Assembly: GCA_030248065.1 (NCBI GenBank)
Contig: JASAMV010002238.1
Location: 1 to 64,000 of the forward strand
DNA length: 64,000 nt
Origin: Rhynchonema sp. JSB1_4
Lineage: Eukaryota; Nematoda; Chromadorea; Monhysterida; Xyalidae
Direction of reading: 5' to 3'
Both the position numbers and the translations under genes were made by a program. The notes under the pieces are model-generated. The model was not told where the DNA came from. It worked only from the letters and a program-made list of their open reading frames with translations, and searched no databases. Shown piece by piece: positions 22,688 through 34,175 of the stretch; the stretch's first letter is position 1; each line of letters opens with the position of its first letter.

Positions 22688-25397
22688 TTAACTAAAGTCG
22701 ATGTCTCTGTACATTTTGTAACCCGTGTCAAATTTGGCACACATTATCAGTCCGACAAAAACAAGGGCGGTCAAAATGAGGAACAGAACAAAGAACGGTG
22801 CCGTAGTATCACCACTAATTATCGATCCGTACTGATTCATGCACGTTGCATTTGTCAGCCACCATTCGTACAAGTCCGGCTGATGTTTCACAGGCAATGT
22901 ATTGTCATACAACATAGTGCACAACACACATGCCTGTTGACGAATATTGTAATTGTTTGGAGGTGAAGATGCGAAAGAGTAATTGCCATAAAATCGGTAC
23001 CACGAGAAAAATTCCAAATACGCGGTGTGGTTCGAGATCAGATAGTTGAGATAGACCGCCAGCGACTGCGGTGACGAAAAACTGAAACATCAGAGTGACG
23101 AATACTGCCACAAATATGAGAACAGTGCCACAACAACCTTTACAAGATTAAAATTACGCGCTAAAGACGTTGCTCAAAACTTGCGGAACTCTTCGAACCC
23201 GTTTTCTAAAACTCAGCCAAACCCTAACCTGTCAGCGGCAATATAACTTTGTGCCGGCACCCCCAAATCCAGCATTGTCTGTCCGTGTAACACGATGGGC
23301 ACAAGACGGTGCGCCAGAGCGCGGTCGAACTTCTCTGTCACGTAGTCACGGCACACACTGAAAGTTGGGAAGGTGGTCATACCATCAACTAAGTCAAGTT
23401 CAAATTGGCGGACAGCATTTCATCTTCAAAATCTCCAAGCTCCACAGGGTCATAAGAATTTGTTGTTCATCGTCATACAGAACCCAGCGCACCGCTCAGC
23501 TGCGAATTTCGCTTTCTGACCCATCGGACTCAAAGTGGTGGCGGGAAGATTATGTTCTTTGAAGCGGGTTCGGTTCGGAACGTAAAACGTGGTTCGATCG
23601 TGGAGTGAAACAACACGCTGATACCAAAACGCTAACTGTACTACTGCTAGATCAGCCCTCTTTCTTAGGTCTAAACAAAGGGTAAGGCTTGGGCCTTCAC
23701 TAAGAATTACTGTAGGCCTATACCTGGAATCAGGCTGAGGTGTACGCGTGAGCCTAAGCCAAAACGATACCATTGGGGGCAGGATAATTTTGTGCCCTGT
23801 TTGGTGAAGTCAAATAATCAAAATAAGCAGACCAGTTCTCAAAAGCGAGGTAAAAGTAGTAATCTCTCATCAGCATGTGATCGCAGTCATCTTCCTCATC
23901 ACGGGAACACTTGAGCGGACCGCAATCGCCGTACACGTCAACCTGATGAAATGTACTGAGTGCAGTAATGTTGGTCTGTTTGGCTTGGCCCTGCGTTCGC
24001 AGACAGGCCGAGGAGCCAGGGCTCGTCAGTGCGAACGTATGGGACAAATTTGCCTCCAAAATACCAATAAATTCAGTTGTGATCACTGCGGGCAAGATGA
24101 ATGTTAAATTCATGCACCGCACACGACTGCGATTAGGGTAAATGCAAGGCTCACGTAAGTTCTGCTTGCACATTGCGAATTAGAATTGAAACGGTATTGC
24201 TTCAAAAATCGTAAAAATGTGGCCGAAATTATAGTGCTCCAGATGTATCGCATGATACGGTCCTAACAGAATTTGACTATGCCCTGGCGTTTGCCTTTAG
24301 CCGCAGGCGCAGTTCTTCCCTTGCAAGCTGTTGACACGGCCCTAAAATGGTGTAAGAAAGCCTCCGCCCCCCCCCCCGCGTTTGATACCGCACCTGAATG
24401 TACCGTCGCAGTGCACGCGCGTAGGTCTCTCTTCGACTTGGCGTGTCACAATTGGATGCAAACCATGCGACGGATTTTGTTCTTTTAGCGACCAATACAA
24501 CCATCTCAGAGTGGCTTGCGCTTGTCACATTGGCGAGATCACTTAGTGGGTACCACTGTTTGCCTTGAGGATCAGGGTAATGTTTTGGCAGCATCGAATA
24601 TGCGACGACATCGGAATCTGTCCGATAGGTCATGGTCCAATTGAAGTATGACTTGAATTCGGTCGACATTCGGTACTCGTTGTACGAATGTGGTGGTGAT
24701 TCGTACATCAGGAACACGTAACGTTGATGGGGCAGTCTGCAAGAATAAAAATACAGGTCTACCATGATCGGGATCCACCATTTCAGGTCACTTCCGTTTT
24801 CAGACGTATGTAGCTTGCATTTTGGTCCTGCGTAATCGGATCAAGCCGCGAAATTCAAAACAGAATCATTGTTCCGGGACTCTCGCAAAGCTTAAATGCA
24901 TCCAGTCACGAAATGAAAAACAAAACCGTCACGTGCTATGCGGTTGACAGCTGTATGTACCTAAATTCCGGTAGCCCACTGCGGCCTATATCCCTCCAAT
25001 GAAACACCACCGCATCGGCGACTGCCAAATACCGAGCGTCACTGGTGATGTCGCAGGCACCCGTCCATGGTGGAGCACACATCGACATTATGCGCTGCAA
25101 AATGGGAAACATGCGCTTTTCCCGAATTAAAAAAACTTAATTTGAAGCTTTAAAGGCACACAATCTAAATGGACAGTAGACCTGGTTGACCAGCCAGCCG
25201 GGTGAGTTGGTCGCGTAATCAGGACCCGCATTCCAGACCAGGATCAGCTTTCGACCAGAAACGTTGAATACGGAGTGATGTGGCATGATTATCGGTCTTT
25301 TCGTCCAAATTTTAGGAAAACCGAATAAATACAACAGAATGAAGGCGGTGATCGAAGTCGAAATCAGAAGGATCCAGAAGCGTCGAAGTGGTGACAT
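22688..25397 (-). CDS. Alpha-1,3-fucosyltransferase (GT10), six exons, 441 aa
   Basis: Predicted Golgi type II enzyme transferring fucose from GDP-fucose to N-acetylglucosamine-containing glycans. Exons: 25397-25182, 25094-24961, 24736-24394, 23942-23833, 23357-23229, 23081-22688; all junctions keep phase and have GT-AG. Residues about 8-27 are a signal anchor. Exon 2 gives ITSDARYLAVADAVVFHWRD, exon 3 the ESP and FNWTMTYRTDSDV motifs, exon 4 VDVYGDCG and YLAFEN, exon 5 RDYVTEKFDRALAH and VPIVLHG, exon 6 the family's WY/ACVLC/WW C-terminal pattern. These are the diagnostic GT10 donor-binding motifs in the right order. The usual FENS is here FENC, coded across an intron. Unusually, a second hydrophobic segment (about residues 405-427) precedes a 14-residue tail. 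An upstream in-frame ATG exists at 25442. Confidence 0.94.
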
Positions 25398-25731
25398 CGG
25401 GTGGCTGAGTGGGTGTTCACAATTTTTTTTCAAAAAATGCACACGAACATGATAACAGTTTTGAACGTCAAATCGCAGAAAAGTCAGAATTTCCAGAACT
25501 CATAATTCACACACAACAAGTGTGTTGGATTACGCAGACTAGACTGCATATGTTTAGTTTAACTGCATTTAAGTTGTACCTGTACTTGTAGTTGTGGTTG
25601 TAGTAGTGGTTGTAGATAGATACATACATACAGAGCTTATCAGTGATGTGTACGGCCATAGCAATGTTGTGACGGCGCTTTTCATGTTGACTTTGCATTA
25701 CAGATATGTACCTGTAGGTGCCGAGCGTATA

Positions 25732-26009
25732 GGCAATCCGCCAGCTCATGGCACTCGCACAGACAGGCTGCATGCTGCATTATTGCCGTCAATGAAGCAT
25801 CGATTCTCTGCAGTTATCAGTTGAAACATCTCCAAATTTTGCAACAGTGCACAAAAGTGCTATGGCAAGCACCAAATGAAAACCGGATAAATTAAAAAAC
25901 GGTCATCAAAGCATGACACTCGCTCAAAAATGTACAAGCTGTTTAGAAAATAGCATGTGCTGCTGCATGCGCTGTGTGTATAAAAAGTGCCATGAGCCGA
26001 TGGATTGCC
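25732..26009. repeat. TA-flanked inverted-repeat element related to family R
   Basis: Ends ggcaatccgccagctcatgg and ccatgagccgatggattgcc are inverted, separated by about 230 bp, and flanked by tata on both sides. The cagctcatggcac word links it to family R. Confidence 0.75.
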
Positions 26010-26781
26010 TATACTTCGTGTTGGGGGAACGTTGTTTCTTCATCAGCGCACCTCCACTCTTCTTACTACGAAAAGAACGGTCAAAAAACAGCAACGAGTG
26101 GTCTTTGAGCAAATGTCGTGTCCCAGCGCACATACAGAGGTTGTGGGGCGTTATTGACAGACAACAGGCCAAGCGGCCGTAAACCTGAGGATGCCAAATA
26201 AAGCCAGCGAGGTTGGGCTTGTTCGAAATTATCCCGAATAAGCTCCCTGGGGGCTTTTTTTGGGAAAAAGGTTTTTTTTCATGCCGCAGCCGTAACAGAT
26301 AATGGTAACAGGTCTACATACATCGATGATATTCGAAGCCACGTGTAGCGGGCCTGATTGAATACATCGCTAAACCAAAGAAGATTTATTATTGATTAGC
26401 GTAAAGCTTTTAGCCAACACACATGCATCACACGCATAGTCTCATGTTGTTTGAGCTTATACTGATATTGATAACAAAACCTGGCTATCTGTCTGTTTTG
26501 TGATCCTGTAATGCATGCAGCTTCACTTGTACAATATAATCCAAGTTCGTGTGTTTGTGCTATGTTATGAATAAAGCCTAAAGTGCTATGGAGACGAAGC
26601 GTCACGCACATTTCTTATACCGCCGCGCTTTGAAGGCTGCTGCATTCACTTCACATCTCATGGGGTCTCAGCAGACGAATGCTATGAAATGAAATTTCAT
26701 CCAGATGACAGTGCAAAAAGAAACATACCAAACGGTGCGTGCCGTGTACGGGAAAAGAATCACCGCTAATCATGGATTAAT
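26010..26781. other. No recognised gene
   Basis: No motif-bearing frame and no clear repeat boundary. Confidence 0.35.
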
Positions 26782-26789
26782 ACCATACA

Positions 26790-27986
26790 CAGGGTTGAAA
26801 AAATATTTATTAGAGCACTGTTTTTTTAAGAGCGTGGGCAGGTAATTTTCACCCGAAGTGTTCCGGAAAAAAATATTGACCAACAGTTTTATTTGCTCAT
26901 TGGATTAGGCATACGTTGAAACTCTCAAATCCCAAATTTGAGCTGCAGCTGAACAACCGTTAAATTGATATGGCTAAAAAAGGTGTACTGGTCGCAGTTT
27001 TTGGCATTTGACCAACTTTTTATATTTGCCCATATTACATGCTCATGTTTCAAGACTGCTTATTGGTAACTGTCGTGCAGAATAAACAATCATCTGGCTA
27101 TTCGAATCGTCCCAACACATTGTCTGACTACCTTTTGTTTTCGAGATTTTTGTAATTTTTCGCCGTCAACCTGGTGTCCAAACGGACACTAAAGAAGCGC
27201 AAATTAAAAAAGTACTGACGTAGCCTGACCAAATGGCATATGCAGTCATTTGCATCACTTTCAGGGCTAACTAGGCCGACAGATGGGATACCTTGCAAAT
27301 CCGTAAATTTTTTTCTATGATCAAATTTGTGAAAATTTTTGTCAAAAGATGACGTTTTTTTGTCTTTGTATGAGTGCCATTATTAATCGGTCTGCTACTA
27401 AAGTCTGAAAATACGCTCAACTAGTCTTCAAACAGTTTCAAATGAAATGAAATCTTAAGCAAATACAGGCAGGCACACAGCAGCGAGTTATTCGCGCACG
27501 CACAACACCCCATTTTGCCACTTTTTACTCGCCAATACCCCAAGCCCAAAATGAGCAGAGCGTAAAAAAGAAGTTACGTGTCTGTTACCAGTGCCGCTTT
27601 GCACATTAACACATTTAATCATTATTAAAGTACATGCATGTAAAAAATGACAAAATACGCAGACTTGCGAAAATGCGGAGCGAAACAATAGCTCCGGCTT
27701 GACGGTGCTCGTTGATTGCGCACTGGTGAACATATGTATGTATGTATGCGAATGCGATCTGACGCGTGTGTTTTCATGTGCCGATGTGCTCAATTGATAC
27801 ATGCGATGTTTCTAGGACCATACAACTTGAATGGCAAAGAAAATTATGCTGGAAAGTACTTTTACTAGCAAAATTTATGTACCTGTGTTTCAGTGCACGA
27901 GACGGAGTCTATTTTTTTGTTTGGCTGTTCAAAAAAAATTTTTTTGAAATTTTTTTAAATTAACCACTGTTTTTTAAACAACCCTG
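26790..27986. mobile_element. hAT-type element H5, 8-bp TSD
   Basis: Ends CAGGGTTGAAAAAAT and ttaaacAACCCTG, 1,197 bp, with the perfect 8-bp duplication accataca at 26782-26789 and 27987-27994. It is the longest intact member here but still has no transposase frame. Confidence 0.92.
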
Positions 27987-28071
27987 ACCATACAATTGTG
28001 GTTAAATCTCACGTCTTATTTCACGCTGTCAGTTGAGACTCATGTATTATAATTGTTCATTTGACGACATG

Positions 28072-28293
28072 GGGTGATATTTTCGAAACGGTGTAAAGGT
28101 CAGTTGGGTGTAAAGGTCGGTGAAAAGCTCGGTCGACAGCTCAGTGTGATAGACCTCGGTGTAAACTTGAAACATTCCACGTTAATAACAGGCGATGTTT
28201 CACGTTTACACCGAGCTACGCCGACCGAAGTTTACACCGACCTTTATGCCCAACTGACCTTTACACCGTTTCGAAAATTCGAAAATTCCACCC
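28072..28293. repeat. MITE family M, copy 3
   Basis: About 222 bp with GGGTGATATTTTCGAAACGG and its near-complement at the right end. The right terminus has a small tandem duplication of cgaaaatt. Its edge is only 61 bp beyond the stop of the adjacent gene. Confidence 0.88.
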
Positions 28294-28353
28294 ATGATTT
28301 GACGACTTGATTTGCCGACAGTACTCTTAGCCCTGATGACAGGATGTGGCCCA

Positions 28354-29154
28354 CTAGTCACCATAGACGGACTTATACTTCAACTGGTATCGCGCTTCCG
28401 AGTATCGTTTGCGCTCTTTGAGTTTGAATTTCCATTCCGTCACCAAGTTGAAGAATTTCGTCGGCTTCGGACCTGGTCGGATCGGATAGCACCAGGTCGA
28501 ATACTCCAGATCTATCAAATCTTTTCGGTACCGCGCGTCTTGTTTGTCTTTGTCATACCACTCATCTGCGAGTTTGCCGAATGGAATTGGTATGCCGGCT
28601 CCGTCCTTGTCCTTGTAACACTCCCAGCTGGCCTCCATTTGATCAATTTCTCTTTCCACTTCCCGTAGTTTCTGCTCAAAATCAGCCACATTTTCCGCCT
28701 TCTTTTTGTACATTTGCAATTGCTTCAGGCACTCGACCATCTCGCCGACGCGTTCCGTGTACCGTTTAGTGTCGATTTCGTTTGCGTTTCTGTGATAGTC
28801 GACCAATTCCTGCGAGAAATGGTAAAAAAAGATAAATTGTGCTGAGTTGGGATATCGGTTCTGGTTGGGCCACAATCCGGTTGGCACAATTGGGTACTCA
28901 TGCAATCCGCTGGCAACACGATGCAGTCACGTGCGCTGGAAAGCGTCGGCGATAAGACAATGCGAATGCCCCACCGGACGGGGATGTTTCACGCTGACCT
29001 TTAAACGGTCACAATGATATTCCAACTCTTCAATGTATTTGAGCAGATTCATCACTCTCCGGTTGGCTACATTTGGGTTGTCCAATAGCAAGCCAGGGTT
29101 GAATGCCATGCTTTGGCCAACAAACACAAACAGCAGCATCAGACTGGGTAACAT
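28354..29154 (-). CDS. Secreted coiled-coil-rich protein, family D, member D1 (203 aa)
   Basis: Two exons, 29154-28999 (52 codons) and 28809-28354, phase-0 GT-AG intron. I do not recognise the family. Residues 1-17 are a typical signal peptide (MLPSLMLLFVFVGQSMA). The mature protein is highly charged and mostly helical-looking, with heptad-like stretches at about 30-52 and 70-115. The most conserved block across the three members is WECYKDKDGAGIPIPFGKLA at about 114-133, then a Thr-x-CY motif near 157-160 and a basic tail ending RYQLKYKSV. Cysteines at 48, 79, 116 and 159. It is the only member with three residues (YGD) after KSV. Secretion is well supported; function is unknown. Confidence 0.88.
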
Positions 29155-29469
29155 GACGATTAACGATGGAAAAATTTGAATGACTTCAAGGAATGCGATT
29201 GAAAATGACTGAATACATCGTCAAACCGACTGTGAATTAAAGTTAAGAACAGAAAAGAGCTCAGGTCAAGCAACACGGCCGACAGAATGCGTTTAGTTGT
29301 AATTATCAAGAATGAGAGGTCTCAAATAGTCTCGGGTAACATTATCACTTGCTGAAGACCAGAAAACTGAAGATTTTCTGCAGATTGCAAAGAAACTCAT
29401 TCTCCCAGAAAACAATGGTACTGTAAAAATACGCAAAACATGTACAAGAAATAGGGATGTACGATAACA

Positions 29470-29656
29470 CTACGCCAACACGAGCCCGATTTCGGAGGTG
29501 CTAGATAGCAGTGCCAGATTGGTGAAACATTGATACGTGGCTGCTGATGTGGGAAATGTTACACGTTGTGGAATACAACGTTGTGCATGAGGATTTCTCT
29601 TTCTTTTGGTTTTGCTAGTGCACCAACTCCGAAATCGGGCTCGTGTTGGCGTAGTT
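29470..29656. repeat. MITE family S, copy 1
   Basis: Inverted ends actacgccaacacgagcccg and its complement, about 187 bp, between genes D1 and D2. Other copies at 36142-36329 and 56213-56401 share the internal ggaaaacgtt/cagcagccacgt words. Confidence 0.88.
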
Positions 29657-29665
29657 CGCCTTTAC

Positions 29666-29915
29666 GTAAAGGCAGTCTACGGGAGGTTGTCACTCAGCCC
29701 CCGAATACCGTAACCCACCGTAATTTTGATCTGCAAAGATCGTGTCGAGACCCTTTTGTTTTTATCTATGTTTTGCGTGTTAGCGCCAACACCAGCCAAC
29801 ATCAACAATACACGTGTCGATAAGCAACGATCAGCATGAGTCTCGCAACGATCTCGCTTGCGGTGGGTTACGGTATTCGGGGGCTGAGTGACAACCTCCC
29901 GTAGACTGCCTTTAC
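29666..29915. repeat. MITE family T, 250 bp
   Basis: Inverted repeats of about 55 bp beginning gtaaaggcagtctacgggag, adjoining S copy 1 with only a few bases between. The gtaaaggc terminus is also seen beyond the ends of S copies, so S and T may be related or nested. Confidence 0.87.
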
Positions 29916-29985
29916 AAAGTGTGGTATTCACGATCAGAAAGAATCACGGCTACAGTCACTGAATGAGTCCCAAAGTCGCTGATTG

Positions 29986-31174
29986 CTAAACAGATTTGTA
30001 CATCAAGCGGTATCGCTGTTCAGAGGATTTTTTACGCAGATTTAGCTTGCTTTTCCAGTCGTCGAGCATGCTCGAGAAATTCCTCGGTTTCGGACCTGGT
30101 TTGATTGAATAGCATCTTGTCCAATATTTCAAATCAATCAATTCGCTCTCGTACATGATATTCTGTTCATCCTTCGCCTGCCATTCGTCAGCGAGCTTGC
30201 CGAATGGAATCGGCGTACCGGCAGCGTCTCGGTCTCTGTAGCATTCCCAGTCATTCTCCAGTTTATCAATTTCTTTTTCCACATGTTCAATTCTCTCGCC
30301 CAACAGTTCGACAGCCCTCTTTCTCCCTTTGAATTCATCCAATTTCTTCTGATAACTGATCAGTTCGCGGCAGCGTTGTTGATACAATTCCGGGTCAGGT
30401 TGGCCGGTTTGTCTGTGATAGTCCAATCGGTCCTTAATAAAATAGTGCAAGTGTTGCAAACATTTGGAACCGCACATATTTTTGGGCTGTTTGCCTGTTC
30501 GCTTCAAGCCAAGGGTGCCTTCACAAACAGGCTGGGCACCACCGTCAGTGCGAATGCACCAATAAACCTAATCACACAACTACACTGCTAACAAGCTCTC
30601 CTGGGAAATCAAACAGTTTACAGGCTTATAATGTGAGAACGGGAACGCAAGCATAAACCAAAATGCTTGATGAACAGAAAATTGCTTGCTCCAACCAGGA
30701 CTCGAACTCAGGTGCTTTCGCTGCCCGGGCAACTGCTGCTCTGCCAGCTGAGCCATCGGATTCGCGCTGTCTTGGACATCAAGTGGTTTTGTACTTGTGA
30801 TAGGCGTCAATGGCGTGTTTTACTATGCAACAAAGAAAGACAGCTGACCGTTCACAGCAGCAAACTGCGGCGCGCAGACCCACAACAACGCTCCACAAGC
30901 CGATGTAATATAGCAAATGGGTGGTTTGCTTTGTTGCGGCCCAATGCAAATCACCCCTTTGTTATGATGTGAGACTGTTTTGAAAGCAGAATACCTATCG
31001 TGCGTTATTTCTCGGTCCAACCTTCGTCTTGCGGCATTCGTCCTCCAACTGCTCGATGTGTTTGAATAGACTCTTCATTCGCAGATTAGCCACATGCTGG
31101 TTGTTGGCATTGGGGTTCACAGCAAAGATTCGAGTTACAAACACAAACAGCAGCGTAAGAAAACTGGTCAACAT
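29986..31174 (-). CDS. Secreted coiled-coil-rich protein, family D, member D2 (199 aa)
   Basis: Two exons, 31174-31022 and 30432-29986, phase-0 intron of 589 bp at the same position as in D1 and D3. Signal peptide MLTSFLTLLFVFVTRIFA, then N-x-HVANLRMKSLFKHIEQLEDEC, and in exon 2 WECYRDRDAAGTPIPFGKLA and CYSIKPG. It lacks the cysteine that D1 has at residue 79 (Tyr-Gln here), leaving three. The frame stays open upstream of the chosen acceptor through a Cys-rich stretch beginning YWCIRTDGG (about 30563), so a longer second exon is possible. The intron contains a tRNA-like sequence. Confidence 0.86.
30688..30762 (-). other. tRNA-like sequence / possible SINE head
   Basis: On the minus strand an A box TGGCTCAGCTGG (30755-30744) and a B box AGTTCGAGTCC (30708-30698) are correctly spaced. 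The D arm pairs (GCTC/GAGC), but the T stem has a mismatch and the anticodon arm is a tgcccgggca palindrome. It is probably a tRNA-derived repeat or pseudogene within the D2 intron. Confidence 0.6.
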
Positions 31175-31990
31175 GACGATATCAGCAATGCGATGGACAA
31201 ATTTGATCACAGGACGAGCTGAGCCAAATAAGGGAGAATGTGATCACGAAGTTCTGACCGACATCAACAACCAAAGTTGAAGTCAAAACAATCCAACGGC
31301 AAATTGTTTTGATGCAAGTGGTTTAATTGTATTTGTCGAAACTATCGCTCTAACTGGGCAAACAAATTGTTTGCATAATGCAGACGAATTCAGTTTAACC
31401 ACAAAGACAGCAGAAAATGAAACACTAAGAAAGAGTGGCAAGGCATGTATGAAAGCCTGTGGTACAAACAACGATAATCCATTCCAACCAGCAAAAAAGG
31501 TTTTCAAATAATAATAAGATTCTGGCTTTTTTACCGACGACGAATTTTACCTGAAAATTCGCGTTTTCTCTCTGTCAAGGCAACGGGACTAGCTTTTCCC
31601 AACATGCACCCAGAACATCACTAACCCACAATGATTAAACGACAACAAAAGAATAAATTGATTGCGAACAATTCGTGAATGGCAGTGGATGTTCGCCCTT
31701 TCTACAGCCGGACCAATAGACTACGACAGCACCATGGCAAGATGTAAACAGTCCAGCTGAACACAACCGTGTTGGCCTCTCGAGCAACCTTGGTCGCCCA
31801 GAACTTTGAAGCTTCGAGGCAACTTGGAGTGGAGTGACGGGAGCTCAAGATCGAACATAATAGATCGCCCAATGGACCAAGATCTACTGGGGTCGACTCG
31901 ATCTGGCGCTTACTGAAATTCAGTGACATTAATTTGCTTTCTTTTGCCAAGCCCAGATTTGTTAGTCGTTCGGTGATACTGTGATATTCT
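31175..31990. other. No recognised gene
   Basis: Spacer between D2 and D3. A minus frame at 31702-31950 has no start context, signal peptide or motif worth calling. Confidence 0.4.
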
Positions 31991-32009
31991 CAGTGATCCC
32001 GTTTGATGA

Positions 32010-32015
32010 TTTATT
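32010..32015 (-). promoter_or_regulatory. Candidate poly(A) signal for D3
   Basis: Minus-strand AATAAA about 95 bp after the D3 stop codon, a normal distance. Confidence 0.5.
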
Positions 32016-32109
32016 CTAAATGAAACGCCCAGAATTAAAAAAAAACCAGCAAAAAACCACCGCTGCATACATACTGTACATATTCGCTGAATTTGTTGTC
32101 AGAGTCTTC

Positions 32110-32925
32110 TTAAACAGACGTGTACTTCAATTGATATCGCTCTTCTGAATACGTTTTACGTAAGTTTTGCTTGAATTTCCAATCATAGATCATATCAAAA
32201 AAATTTCTTATGCCTCGGCCTGGTTTAATCGAATAACACTTTGTCATCCCTTCCAAATCAACCAACTCTTGCGCGTACATGATATTTTGTTCATTCTTCT
32301 TCAGCCACTCTTCAGCGAGCTCGCCGAATGGAATCGGTGGGCCGACAGTCTCTTGGTCCTTGTAGCATTCCCAGTTATTCTCCATTTCGTTGATTTCTTT
32401 TTCCACTTTTTGAATTATCCGGTCCAACAGTTCGACTTCCATTTTTTTGTCTTTGAGTTCATCTAATTTCTTCCAACAATTGATCAGTTCGCGGCTACGT
32501 TGTTGATACCATTTCTGGTCAAATTGGCCTGCTTGTCTGTGATAGTCCAACAGTTCCTTTAAAAACAGCGACACCATATTGCTCATTGACGGAAGAACAC
32601 ACAATGTTCTGCTTTTCGCGGTTTGAAATAAACCAACAAAGGCCACCACTTGATTAACAATTCTTCTTGAACAAAATGAGACAGTTAAAAAAGTTTATCA
32701 CTCAAGACTTCTATTTTTTTTCGCAAAACCGACCGAGTCGTTTCTCAGACCAACCTTCGTCTTGCGGCATTCATCCTCCAACTGTTCGATGTATTTGAAT
32801 AGATTCTTCACTCGCAAACGGGCCACATGCGGGTTGTCGACTTCGGGGCTGATGGCAAAGATTTGACGGTCAAGATTGACAAGCACAAGCAGCAGCAGAA
32901 TGGTCGTTTGACAGGTGGAACACAT
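32110..32925 (-). CDS. Secreted coiled-coil-rich protein, family D, member D3 (205 aa)
   Basis: Two exons, 32925-32755 (57 codons) and 32556-32110, phase-0 intron. Signal peptide MCSTCQTTILLLLVLVNLDR with extra N-terminal cysteines that would be cleaved off; then NPHVARLRVKNLFKYIEQLE and DECRKTK. Exon 2 opens ELLDYHRQAGQ and carries WECYKDQETVGPPIPFGELA and KCYSIKPG, ending KYTSV. It keeps the cysteine matching D1 Cys79 (NCWKKL). The coiled-coil segment KVEKEINEMENN precedes the conserved block. It is closer in wording to D2 than to D1, which suggests D2 and D3 split last. Confidence 0.88.
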
Positions 32926-32999
32926 TGTGATATGAGGAAAATTATATACTAAAACTTGATGGATTGATAAACCTACGAACAATTCAAAATGACGGCAAG

Positions 33000-34175
33000 G
33001 GTGCAGAAATGAGAAGGGAAATACTGGAATAACACTATAATGATGCTGAGCTCGAATGAACTTCAGCGCGTTAGCAGAATCAACTCGGACAGAAGTAAAA
33101 TTGGATAAAATTTGTTTTCAGTTTCAATGGTATAAGAACTGCTTCAAACAAAAAATAAAGCTTCAGAGACACTGTGGTCACCAGCTTACTTGACCAGTGC
33201 TATACCAGTGCTTGACCAGTCCGGCGGGCGGGCGATCAATTCCTTTCCACTAGCCAAAAGTCTCGTGATTGGACGGTACTTCGCGAGTCAGGCTGTCTGC
33301 CGTGCAAAATTTTTCAGCACTTTCCAGTTGTTGCCCAAAATAACTCGCCGGAGTGATGATAAGCTGCTTGTTCAGTTAGTTTTGGACACAGAAGACGATA
33401 ACCCAATTACATTAACCTACACGTATGTATTTGGATAAGTCACAGGACTTTTCGCCTGGCCCACACATGGTCTGCTTGAATTGTGCAACGAACTCAAACG
33501 TGTGAATAGCGTATGAATAAAGCTGTCCGCCGGACAAACCACCACTATACGTTGCGAGCACGATTCGTGTCAATGGCATCAAACAAAATTATCACCATTG
33601 GCATCATCACTCTCGTGTTATCGGCCGATAGCCGATATCGATTGTGTTGGCATTTGAAACGATCAAAATGAGCATTGCGTGCATCAGTTCCCAAATCAGT
33701 GCCAAATCACGCGTGGAGCTTTGGACAGCGATGGCGTAGTGAAACTGAAGATGCAGCCTTCGTGCACTGGCTGTACCAGTTCGACGGTCATCCACAAAGC
33801 CAGCATACAACATGTCGCAATTCGATATATGACGGATATACTGGCGTAAAGCATAGCGTTTTATTATTTTTCAGTTTTATACATGTTCACCACATTAAAG
33901 CAATAGTTCTCAGAACGTTACAAATTTCACAAGCGATGTGTTTCGTCAAATATCGACGTACAGCAAATTTTGCGCGGTACAAAATGCATTATGCTTCGCT
34001 TGATAACGCGGCATACGTTTATAAAAGAACGAACACCTTTGAGCAGAAGTTGTCTTCTATTCTGTCATTTATCGTCGTCGTCTTGAATCTGTTCACTAAC
34101 AAAAAGTCAAAGCTTGATGAATAAAAATGGTAAACATGTGAGCATTTGATGAAAAGCTACTCATTCGGTACAAAG
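33000..34175. other. No recognised gene
   Basis: Spacer between the D cluster and gene C. A plus frame at 33675-34124 lacks motifs and splice support. Confidence 0.4.

Noticed and set aside
22905..23111. Frame starting MAVFVTLMFQFFV read as a separate membrane protein
   Set aside because: Wrong frame over fucosyltransferase exon 6; the spliced frame gives the expected GT10 C terminus.
31702..31950. 82-codon minus frame between D2 and D3
   Set aside because: No signal peptide, conserved block, or similarity to its neighbours.
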